Source: Spirochaetota bacterium (GTDB lineage: Bacteria > Spirochaetota > Spirochaetia > DTKZ01). Taken from it: a DNA stretch of 14,620 bases. Below, piece by piece: positions 1-6,242 of the stretch; positions within the stretch are counted from its first letter, which is position 1; each line of letters begins with the position of its first letter. Position numbers and translations under genes: made by a program. The notes beneath the pieces were generated by a model. The model ran no database searches and had not been told where the DNA came from. It saw only the letters and a program-made list of their open reading frames with translations. The stretch is taken from positions 1 through 14,620 of the forward strand of contig JAKQWJ010000272.1 of NCBI GenBank assembly GCA_029562045.1, read 5' to 3'.

Positions 1-664
1 TAAACAGGGGACGCACCCCGTAGAAGGCGGTGATCCGTTTGAGCCGGCGGACGAGATTGGCCATGTGGGAGCCGAAGACCCCCCGGTAGGTGTGGACCTC
101 GTCGATGACCACATAGGACAGGGTCTTCAGGAATTTGATCCACTTCGGGTGGTTGGGCAGTATCCCCGTGTGGAGCATGTCGGGATTGGAGATGATGATC
201 TGGCCCGTCTCCCGGGCGGAGACCCGCAGCGAGGCGGGGGTGTCGCCGTCGTAGGTGGCCACCTTCACGGGGAGTTCCCCGAACAGTATGGATTCGTTCA
301 GCTCCGACTGCTGATCCTGGGACAGGGCCTTGGTGGGGAAGATGTAGAGGGCCCTCCGGTCCGGCCGTTCCAGAATCCCCTGCAGAACCGGGAGATTGTA
401 GCAGAGGGTCTTTCCCGAGGCGGTTGGGGTGACGACCACGAAATTCCGGCCGCCCCGGGCGAGGCCGTAGGCCCGGGCCTGATGGGAATAGAGCCTGTCC
501 ACCCCCCGGGATGTCAGGGCGGCCCGAAGACGCGGGTCCAGATCCTCCGGGAGTTCCGCGAAACTCCCCTCCCGGGGGGGGATCCGCTCCCACCGTGTTA
601 CCGAGGAGAGAAACTTCCGGTCCGACTCCAGTTCCCGCAGCACAGATTCGATCCTGCTCTTCAT
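1..664 (-). CDS. MrfA/YprA/Hrq1-type DEAD/DEAH-box helicase, 5' part only
   Basis: The first 221 residues of a superfamily 2 helicase, read without a stop from 664 to the left edge. Visible motifs: a Q-like YSHQ (59-62), Walker A TPTASGKT (79-86), FPTKALSQDQ (109-118), TYDGDTP (137-143), SNPDMLH (159-165) and Walker B DEVH (188-191), followed by TYRGVFGSH. This last block and TYDGDTP are typical of the MrfA/YprA/Hrq1 group, DNA-repair helicases that usually carry a C-terminal DUF1998 zinc domain; that part lies outside the window. The ATG at 664 was chosen because the protein-like sequence starts there. An in-frame ATG at 694 would add ten residues but has a purine run abutting it. No Shine-Dalgarno precedes 664, and a TAATAT hexamer ends 10 nt upstream, so a very short leader is possible. 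Divergent from glgC. Family assignment is confident; the exact member and start are less so. Confidence 0.9.
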   Translation of the reverse strand, partial: MKSRIESVLRELESDRKFLSSVTRWERIPPREGSFAELPEDLDPRLRAALTSRGVDRLYSHQARAYGLARGGRNFVVVTPTASGKTLCYNLPVLQGILERPDRRALYIFPTKALSQDQQSELNESILFGELPVKVATYDGDTPASLRVSARETGQIIISNPDMLHTGILPNHPKWIKFLKTLSYVVIDEVHTYRGVFGSHMANLVRRLKRITAFYGVRPLF

Positions 665-674
665 AACTGGGGCA

Positions 675-683
675 ATATTACCA
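675..683 (-). promoter_or_regulatory. Candidate extended -10 promoter for the helicase
   Basis: On the minus strand TGG-TAATAT fits an extended -10 element (hexamer 680-675). The predicted +1 is near 668, only about 4 nt before the ATG at 664. No TTGACA-like -35 is seen at the right spacing, so this is a weak call. Confidence 0.3.
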
Positions 684-701
684 TAAAAAAACATTTCCTT
701 C

Positions 702-731
702 TTGACCGCGCTCGGTCCGGTCTCTTAAAAT
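702..731 (+). promoter_or_regulatory. Sigma70-type promoter of glgC
   Basis: TTGACC (702-707) and TAAAAT (726-731) are separated by 18 bp, a good vegetative promoter. The predicted +1 is near 738, leaving a leader of roughly 27 nt that carries the Shine-Dalgarno GGGAGGG (754-760) four bases before the glgC ATG. Confidence 0.6.
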
Positions 732-764
732 TGGTGATAGCGAGGAAGACGCAGGGAGGGACTT

Positions 765-2054
765 ATGAGATCAGCATCGAATGTACTGTCCGTTGTTCTG
801 GGGGGCGGCAAGGGAACCCGTCTCTATCCTCTGACCAAGGCGCGGGCCAAGCCCGCCGTCCCTTTCGGAGCCAAATATCGCATCGTCGATATCCCCATCT
901 CGAACTCCATCAACTCGGGGTTCAAACAGATCTACATCCTCACCCAGTTCAATTCCGCGTCCCTGCACATGCACCTGGGCAGGGTGTACACCTTCGACGC
1001 CTTCACCCGGGGTTTCGTGGAGATCCTCGCGGCGGAGCAGACCAACGAGAGCACCAGCTGGTACGAGGGAACCGCCGACGCGGTCCGGAAGAACCTGCAC
1101 CATTTCCACACCCAGGCTCCGGAGTACTACCTCATCCTGTCGGGAGACCAGCTCTACCGGATGGATCTGGAAGAATTCGTCCGGCAGCACGTGGAAAGCG
1201 GCGCGGACATCACCATCGCCGCCACGGCGGTGAACCGGGAAGACGCCTCCGGTTTCGGCATCATCGAGGCGGACAGCACGAGGAGGATACAGTCCTTCAT
1301 CGAGAAGCCCGACATCACGAAAGACATCTCCCACCTGAAGATCCCCGCAGACATCCACCCCGACCCGGCGCAGCTGGCGGCGGGAAAGGAGTACATGGCG
1401 TCCATGGGCATCTATGTCTTCAGCGCCCGGGTGCTGGAGGAGGCCCTGGACAACGACATGACGGATTTCGGGAAGGAGGTCATCCCCGCCGCCCTGGCAA
1501 AATACAAGGTGGATGTGTATGTCTTCACCGGTTTCTGGGAAGACATCGGGACCATCCGCTCCTTCTACGACACCAACCTGAACCTGTCCCGGATAAACCC
1601 GGACTTCAACTTCTACGACGAAAACAACCCCATCTACACCCACAAGCGGAACCTGCCGCCCTCAAAGTTCAACTTCTCCACCCTCTCGGAGGTGCTCACC
1701 GGCGACGGCTGCATCATCACCAAATCCATGCTCAGCCACTCGATGATAGGCATCCGCAGCATCATCGAGGTGGGAGCCAACCTGGAAGGGGTGGTGGCCA
1801 TGGGGGCGGACTACTACGAGACGGAAAAGGAAAAACAGGAGAACCGCCGGCAGGGGATTCCGGACATCGGGATCGGGAGGAACACCCAGATCAAGGACAC
1901 CATCATCGACAAAAACGCCCGGATCGGCGACGGATGCCTCATCGGGGTGCAGGACATCCCCCGCAGGGACGGGGATTACGACGGCTACTATATCCGGGAC
2001 GGCATCATCGTCATTCCGAAGAACGGGATCATTCAGTCCGGAACGGTCATCTGA
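765..2054 (+). CDS. glgC: Glucose-1-phosphate adenylyltransferase (ADP-glucose pyrophosphorylase)
   Basis: Makes ADP-glucose and pyrophosphate from glucose-1-phosphate and ATP, the committed step of bacterial glycogen synthesis, in the cytoplasm. The 429 residues are the usual length. The N-terminal nucleotidyltransferase domain shows GGGKGTRLYPLT (13-24), the KPAVPFG...YRIVD loop (29-42), GDQLYRMD (127-134), FIEKP (178-182) and WEDIGT (258-263). From about residue 310 the hexapeptide pattern of a left-handed beta-helix begins and runs to the C-terminal ending SGTVI, which resembles the cyanobacterial/plant type of GlgC. The ATG is set by GGGAGGG four bases upstream. Transcribed alone from its own promoter, divergent from the helicase. 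Its last 22 bases overlap the 3' end of the opposing Nudix gene. No glycogen synthase or branching enzyme lies nearby. Confidence 0.97.
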   Translation: MRSASNVLSVVLGGGKGTRLYPLTKARAKPAVPFGAKYRIVDIPISNSINSGFKQIYILTQFNSASLHMHLGRVYTFDAFTRGFVEILAAEQTNESTSWYEGTADAVRKNLHHFHTQAPEYYLILSGDQLYRMDLEEFVRQHVESGADITIAATAVNREDASGFGIIEADSTRRIQSFIEKPDITKDISHLKIPADIHPDPAQLAAGKEYMASMGIYVFSARVLEEALDNDMTDFGKEVIPAALAKYKVDVYVFTGFWEDIGTIRSFYDTNLNLSRINPDFNFYDENNPIYTHKRNLPPSKFNFSTLSEVLTGDGCIITKSMLSHSMIGIRSIIEVGANLEGVVAMGADYYETEKEKQENRRQGIPDIGIGRNTQIKDTIIDKNARIGDGCLIGVQDIPRRDGDYDGYYIRDGIIVIPKNGIIQSGTVI

Positions 2055-2431
2055 CCCGACAGAAGCTCGAAGACCCGGCGGTCCGAATCCGCCAGGTCCA
2101 GAGCCCCGATGTCGGGAAACCGGAGCCACCTGACCTCGGCATGCTCGTGCAGCGTGAGGTCCGGGGACTCCAGAAACACCTCGAAGACGTGGAGAGTGTA
2201 GGTTTTGGGGTGGTTTTCGAAGGAGGTGGAAACCAGGTGCCGCCCCACCCGGGCGGCGGCCCCGAACTCTTCCCGGATTTCCCGCCGCAGGGCGTCCCGG
2301 GGCGTTTCGTCGGCGTCCGCCTTGCCGCCGGGGAACTCCCAGCGGCCGCTCATGCTGCCCCCCTCCTTCCGCTTGGCCACCAGGAACAGGCCGTCATGGC
2401 GGATGATTCCGGCGGTGGTTATTTCGGGCAT
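2033..2431 (-). CDS. MutT-like Nudix hydrolase
   Basis: A 132-residue Nudix hydrolase, the compact length of MutT/NudG-type enzymes that hydrolyse (oxidised) nucleoside triphosphates or related pyrophosphates. The Nudix box is complete: G36, E42, then REIREEFGA (50-58), with catalytic metal-binding E51, E54 and E55. WEFPGGK (31-37) precedes it, as in MutT-like enzymes. The substrate cannot be told from sequence. Last gene of the minus-strand operon: the upstream gene's TGA (2439-2437) is 5 nt before this ATG. No Shine-Dalgarno is apparent, so translation probably depends on coupling. A longer reading from 2899 exists, but its extra N-terminus overlaps the four-span protein in another frame and has no Nudix-like content. 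The 3' end overlaps glgC by 22 bp. Confidence 0.93.
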   Translation of the reverse strand: MPEITTAGIIRHDGLFLVAKRKEGGSMSGRWEFPGGKADADETPRDALRREIREEFGAAARVGRHLVSTSFENHPKTYTLHVFEVFLESPDLTLHEHAEVRWLRFPDIGALDLADSDRRVFELLSGQMTVPD

Positions 2432-2436
2432 GACGT

Positions 2437-2850
2437 TCAGAGGAAAAGGACCGAGGGGAAGAAGAAGTGCAGCGACGCCGACAACAGCGCCGCGATGCCC
2501 CACAGGTCCCGGCGCTTCACCAGAAGGTTTTCCAGAATGCCCGACGCGGGCGATCCCCTCCCGGAAACACCGCCGCGCCCCTCGAAGACAAGGGTCCCGC
2601 CTCCGGCGATGCCCGCCAGGGCGGGAAAAAAATCCCCCAGTAGAACAAGATCCCCCGGCGTAACGGACAGCAGTTTGAACACCCCCACCACCATGCCGGC
2701 AATCCCCAGACCGACGGGGAAACCGTTTTTTTCCATGAACCTTCCCACGCACTCCGTGATGGCCGGCGCCCATCTCCCCAGAATTTCCGGGACCAGGGCG
2801 AAGGCGATGAGAAAATTGCACAGGATCGATAAAAAATAAAACTGATACAT
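2437..2850 (-). CDS. Four-span integral membrane protein of unknown function
   Basis: 137 residues, strongly hydrophobic. Probable membrane segments: 3-22, 44-62, 67-87 and 117-136. A glycine-rich polar stretch, residues 88-105, lies between the third and fourth, followed by a basic VKRRD (111-115). No enzymatic motif is recognised and no family name can be given. The ATG is supported by AGGGAG (2860-2855), four bases upstream. It follows the single-span membrane protein by 62 bp with no terminator visible, and is followed after 5 nt by the Nudix hydrolase, so it belongs to the operon headed by the lipoprotein. A small transporter-like or structural membrane role is possible but unsupported. 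Confidence 0.8.
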   Translation of the reverse strand: MYQFYFLSILCNFLIAFALVPEILGRWAPAITECVGRFMEKNGFPVGLGIAGMVVGVFKLLSVTPGDLVLLGDFFPALAGIAGGGTLVFEGRGGVSGRGSPASGILENLLVKRRDLWGIAALLSASLHFFFPSVLFL

Positions 2851-2912
2851 TCCGCTCCCTGCCCTCGGGGAGTCTACCGAAAAGGCTCGGCGGAGTCAAT
2901 GCGACGGGCCGC

Positions 2913-3455
2913 CTACTCCTCCTTCACCGGCGCGGACATCTTTTTTTTCGCTTTCCCGAACTCCACCAGGGCCTGAACCCGGGCCGTCCGGGGCAGAGGC
3001 AGCACATCCCGGAGGTAGACGCTTTCATCCCTCCGGGTCGGCATCTCCGGAACGGCGGCCGGCCGGCTCGTCTCCCCCGACAGGAAGGCCACCGTCGGCG
3101 GGTCCGCCTCGCCCCGGTCCCAGCCTCGCCGGGTGATCCGCAGCGCCACCAGGACCTTGTCCCCGTGGGCGTGGGCGGAGAGACGGAAGGAGTATCCGTC
3201 CTTGTTCCACAGCGCGTCGCCGCCGGCCATGAGAATCGAATAGATCAGGAACAGGACGAGAAGGATGGCCACATCCACCAGCAGAAATACCATGCCCCGG
3301 TTGCCCCGGAGAACGAGGGAGAGAAAGCCCCGTTTTCTCTTTTCCCCGCATTCCAGGGCCTCCCGGAGCCGGGGGGAAAGGGCCAGCCGCTCCTCCCGGT
3401 TGTAGTGGTAATGGTAATTCCCGTCCCCGACGCTTTCGTTATTTCCCCGGCGCAT
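2913..3455 (-). CDS. Single-span membrane protein of unknown function
   Basis: 180 residues. A charged N-terminal cytoplasmic part (1-54) carries a tyrosine/histidine patch, NYHYHYNREERLALSPRLRE (13-32), and a basic stretch GEKRKRG. One membrane segment follows (about 55-76), then an outer domain of about 100 residues with beta-type alternation and no cysteine. N-terminus inside is predicted from the basic residues before the segment. The C-terminus is lysine-rich. The ATG at 3455 lies inside the nnr gene, a 17 bp overlap, with GGAAAG just before it. Codon-position bias matches its neighbours, so it looks like a real gene. Function unknown; position within the Nnr operon is the only clue. Confidence 0.8.
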   Translation of the reverse strand: MRRGNNESVGDGNYHYHYNREERLALSPRLREALECGEKRKRGFLSLVLRGNRGMVFLLVDVAILLVLFLIYSILMAGGDALWNKDGYSFRLSAHAHGDKVLVALRITRRGWDRGEADPPTVAFLSGETSRPAAVPEMPTRRDESVYLRDVLPLPRTARVQALVEFGKAKKKMSAPVKEE

Positions 3456-4947
3456 CTTTCCAGGCCTCCCGGGAGATATGCGGCATGAGATCCTGAGCCG
3501 CGAAAAAGCCTCCCTCCTCCCGGGCCATCCGTCCGGCCCTGCCGTGGAGGATGACCGCCGCGGCGGCGGCGTCCCCCGGGGGGAGCCCCCGCCCCAGAAG
3601 CCCCGCCATCAGCCCCGCCAGAACATCCCCGGAGCCTCCGGTCCCCAATGCGGGGTTCATCCCGTCGAAGATCCGGGTCCTCCCGTCGGGCTCCCGGACG
3701 ATGGTGACGTGCCCCTTCAGCGCCAGGACACAGCCCAGCTCCCGGCAGATGCCGTCCATGATGGGAAGGGGGTCGCTCAGGACCTCCTCCCTGGACCGGC
3801 CCGACAGGGCGGCGAACTCTCCGGGATGAGGGGTGAGGATCCTGCCCCGCAGGTCGGGGCGGGCCGTCCGCCGGAGGAGGTTCAGCAGCGTCAGGCCGTC
3901 GGCGTCCAGGACCCCGGGAAGACCGGAGCGGAGAAGCGCTTCCAGACGGGAAAGTCTCTCCCCGGTGACGCCCCAGCCGGGCCCGGCGAGAAAGGCCGAA
4001 AAACGGCCCCCGTCCCGGTCCTCCGGTCCTTCCGGAAGGGGTTTGACCATGACCCCCCCGGCGCCGGCCGCGAGAACGGGCAGGAGGTCCGGATCGGTGA
4101 AAAGGCTCACCAGGCCGGCGCCGGACCGGAGGGCCGCCTCCGCCGCCAGGGACGCCGCCCCGGTGGTGCCCCGGGCGCCGGCGAAGACCGCCACATGCCC
4201 CCGGGTGTTTTTGTAATCCCCCGGAGACGGGGCGGGCAGAAGACCCGCCAGGTCCGCCTCGCCGACGAGGGAGGCCTCCGCCGGGACCTCCGCCACGGCG
4301 GCGGGGGGAAACCCCGCCGGGGCCACCACGATCCTCCCCGCCAGCAGGCGCCCCGCGGGGAGGTAGAGGCAGAGTTTCGGAAGCTCGAAGGTGATGGTCA
4401 GATCCGCCCGGACCGCAGGCATGCCCATACGGTAGCCGCTCCCCAGGCCCGAGGGGAGGTCCAGGCATACCACCTCCCCGGGGGAGGCGTTTATCCTCTC
4501 CACCAGGCCGGCGGAGGCTCCCTCCAGGCTTCCCCGCAGACCGATTCCATAAAGGCCGTCTACCACCAGGGAGGCTTTGTCCAGCAGGGCTGCCGCCTCC
4601 CCGGGGCTCTCCTCCCAGAGGAGGGAGGGGATTCCCCAGCGCCGGAGGATCTCGAACTGCATCCGGGGAAGCTCGCCCAGGCCGGCCTGCAGCAGGAGGA
4701 CCCGAATGTTCCGCCGTCCGGAGGCCCACAGGTGCCGGGCCGCCACCAGGGCATCCCCCCCGTTGTTCCCCTTGCCCACGGCGACAACCGCGGAACCCTC
4801 CCCGGTCCGGCCGAAGCGGGTCTCCCGGAGAATGATTTCCGCGGCGGACCGGGATGCGTTTTCCATCAGGATCATGGCGGGAACGCCGAACTCGGTCCGG
4901 CTCCTCCCGTCCAGGGCCGCCATATCGGCGCAGGTCGGAACCTTCAT
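3439..4947 (-). CDS. nnr: Bifunctional NAD(P)HX epimerase / ADP-dependent NAD(P)HX dehydratase
   Basis: Repairs hydrated, inactive NAD(P)H. The N-terminal half interconverts the R and S epimers of NAD(P)HX; the C-terminal half dehydrates S-NAD(P)HX using ADP. 502 residues, the normal length for the fused enzyme. Residues 1-215 are the YjeF_N (NnrE) domain, with GKGNNGGD (58-65), VVDGLYGIGL (128-137) and CLDLPSG (161-167). Residues 225-502 are the ribokinase-like NnrD domain, with AGPGWG (321-326), LDADG (347-351), TPHPGEF (372-378), KGH (411-413) and GTGGSGD (435-441), whose D441 is the expected catalytic aspartate. The ATG at 4947 is set by AAGGAG (4960-4955) seven bases upstream; a longer reading from 5571 overlaps the lipoprotein and lacks homology. 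It starts 14 nt after the lipoprotein stop, so it is co-transcribed. Confidence 0.96.
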   Translation of the reverse strand: MKVPTCADMAALDGRSRTEFGVPAMILMENASRSAAEIILRETRFGRTGEGSAVVAVGKGNNGGDALVAARHLWASGRRNIRVLLLQAGLGELPRMQFEILRRWGIPSLLWEESPGEAAALLDKASLVVDGLYGIGLRGSLEGASAGLVERINASPGEVVCLDLPSGLGSGYRMGMPAVRADLTITFELPKLCLYLPAGRLLAGRIVVAPAGFPPAAVAEVPAEASLVGEADLAGLLPAPSPGDYKNTRGHVAVFAGARGTTGAASLAAEAALRSGAGLVSLFTDPDLLPVLAAGAGGVMVKPLPEGPEDRDGGRFSAFLAGPGWGVTGERLSRLEALLRSGLPGVLDADGLTLLNLLRRTARPDLRGRILTPHPGEFAALSGRSREEVLSDPLPIMDGICRELGCVLALKGHVTIVREPDGRTRIFDGMNPALGTGGSGDVLAGLMAGLLGRGLPPGDAAAAAVILHGRAGRMAREEGGFFAAQDLMPHISREAWKDAPGK

Positions 4948-4961
4948 AAATCCGCTCCTTG

Positions 4962-6170
4962 TCAGGGAAGCCGTATGAGACTGTCGCCGCGCCACCAGAC
5001 GATCTTCGCCCCCGTATCGGAGGCCAGAAGCGCCGACAGGATGCCGTCGGAGGAGAGATGGAAGACCGAGAAGAGGAGCTGGGAGTCCTCCACGGTGATC
5101 GCCCGGCGCCGCAGGACCTTGCCGTCCCTCTGGAGGATGAGAAGCTGATGGGTGTTCCCCTCCTCCCGGCTGCGGAGGTAGAAATTGCCCCCGGAAACGA
5201 CCCCCAGGAGTTCGTAGAGATGGTCCTCCTCCCGGGTCTCGAAGAAGCCGCCCCCCTTCACCTTGCGGACGTTTTTCGGGATGTCGATGAAGCCCTCGAA
5301 CCGGGAGGTGGACACGTTGAGCCGGTAAATCCGGGAGGTGATTTCCTCCACGCCGTACTTGATTCCCGTGGAACTGTCCACGCCTTCCTGATAGTAATCG
5401 AGTTTGAGATGCAGGACCCTTTCGTCCGGGTCGGGCACGATGGTTTCCAGGTTGGCGAAGAGCTTCTCCCCCGGCGGGGCGGGAAGCCGGTCCAGCGGAA
5501 TATGGACCGTGGAGAGGAGGTCCCCCGTGGGGGAGTACCAGTACACGATCCAGCTCGTCATGGCGCGGCACAGGACGACGACCTCGTCCCGATTGGAAAC
5601 CGCCAGACTCTGGATGTACGGGAAGGGAGTCCCTCCCCGGCCCTCCTGCCCCAGGTAGCCCTGGTATTCCCCCCCCTGGAAGCGCAGGACGATCCTGTTC
5701 AGGACGATCCCCAGTTTGTCGTCGTACACCGCCCTCTCGTCGGGAAGACGGTCCTCCACGTACAGAACCTTGGAGGAGGAGACGGCGACCTCTCCCACCT
5801 GCCGGAAGGAATAGGGGTGGGCCCGGCGGTTCGTGACCGCCCCCTCCGCGGGGTTCTGCAGAATCACCGGTTTCGGGTTTTCGTCGGCGTTGTAGTACAT
5901 GCTCAGGAGATCCCCATAGGAGGAGAATTCCATGACCTTGAAGGAGGACCCCGACGCGATGTAGAAGGTCCCGTCCCGCATGAACAGCGATGTTTTATGT
6001 TTGAAGGGCGCCTGGGGGAGCAGGAACAGGTCGATCTGATCTTCCATCTTTCCCAGGGAAATCGAGAAAAGCTCCTCCCGGGGGAGGGTGTCCCGGCTTT
6101 TCCCGTCACAGCGGACGAAAAAAAGGAGACAGAGGGCTGCGGCGGCGGAGAGAAAAAGGTGGCGTCTCAC
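4962..6170 (-). CDS. Probable lipoprotein, LIC_12708-like (spirochaete family)
   Basis: 402 residues. A signal sequence (basic MRRH, then a hydrophobic run 5-19) leads to a cysteine at 21. The context FFVRC is a loose lipobox with arginine at -1; spirochaete lipoboxes are relaxed, so lipidation is probable rather than certain (C14 is an alternative). The rest alternates short beta strands with repeated patterns such as FYIASGSSFKVMEF, VVVLCRAMTSWIVYWYSPTG and LLILQRDGKVL, suggesting a beta-propeller-like or extended-strand envelope protein. It resembles the LIC_12708 family from memory, not from a search; function unknown. Start: GTG at 6170. The in-frame TAG at 6182-6180 leaves only three codons upstream, none a usual start. 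No Shine-Dalgarno is present and the predicted +1 is the G of this GTG. First gene of the five-gene minus-strand operon. Confidence 0.85.
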   Translation of the reverse strand: MRRHLFLSAAAALCLLFFVRCDGKSRDTLPREELFSISLGKMEDQIDLFLLPQAPFKHKTSLFMRDGTFYIASGSSFKVMEFSSYGDLLSMYYNADENPKPVILQNPAEGAVTNRRAHPYSFRQVGEVAVSSSKVLYVEDRLPDERAVYDDKLGIVLNRIVLRFQGGEYQGYLGQEGRGGTPFPYIQSLAVSNRDEVVVLCRAMTSWIVYWYSPTGDLLSTVHIPLDRLPAPPGEKLFANLETIVPDPDERVLHLKLDYYQEGVDSSTGIKYGVEEITSRIYRLNVSTSRFEGFIDIPKNVRKVKGGGFFETREEDHLYELLGVVSGGNFYLRSREEGNTHQLLILQRDGKVLRRRAITVEDSQLLFSVFHLSSDGILSALLASDTGAKIVWWRGDSLIRLP

Positions 6171-6176
6171 GGACTC

Positions 6177-6205
6177 ATACTATCGGCGCCGCCGGAATCT
6201 GTCAA
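6177..6205 (-). promoter_or_regulatory. Sigma70-type promoter of the lipoprotein-nnr operon
   Basis: On the minus strand TTGACA (6205-6200) and TAGTAT (6182-6177) are 17 bp apart. Six bases separate the -10 hexamer from the GTG at 6170, so the predicted +1 is the first base of the start codon. The TAG of the -10 box is also the in-frame stop that fixes the lipoprotein start. Its -35 box lies 2 bp from that of the secA promoter. Confidence 0.6.
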
Positions 6206-6207
6206 TC

Positions 6208-6236
6208 TTGACCCCCATTTCGATCCGGGGTACATT
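6208..6236 (+). promoter_or_regulatory. Sigma70-type promoter of secA
   Basis: TTGACC (6208-6213) and TACATT (6231-6236) are 17 bp apart. Six bases (6237-6242) follow before the ATG at 6243, so the predicted +1 is the A of the start codon. The -35 hexamer is identical to that of glgC. Back to back with the opposing operon promoter. Confidence 0.55.
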
Positions 6237-6242
6237 TTCCCC

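Noticed and set aside
2077..2093. GGCGG-N7-CCGCC just after glgC as a terminator.
   Set aside because: Only a 5 bp stem with no T run, within Nudix coding sequence.
65..2839. A 924-codon open frame on the plus strand.
   Set aside because: It runs antisense to the helicase, out of frame through glgC, then antisense to the Nudix and four-span genes. Its product is low-complexity (G/R/P/H-rich) with no family motifs: a by-product of high GC.
4443..4461. Nnr epimerase domain has SGLG where many homologues read SGLD.
   Set aside because: Recalled homologues such as E. coli YjeF also vary at this position, so it is not evidence of an inactive enzyme.
3245..4729. A 494-codon minus-strand frame within nnr, and large plus-strand frames over 3478-5148.
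   Set aside because: Frame-shifted or antisense readings of nnr, glycine/arginine/proline-rich and without recognisable domains.
4948..5571. An N-terminal extension of nnr.
   Set aside because: It overlaps the lipoprotein gene in another frame and is proline/arginine-rich. The ATG at 4947 has AAGGAG at ideal spacing and matches the YjeF_N start.
4959..6242. A long in-frame upstream extension of secA.
   Set aside because: It lies antisense to the lipoprotein and adds over 400 residues with no SecA character. The native SecA N-terminus starts at the ATG at 6243.
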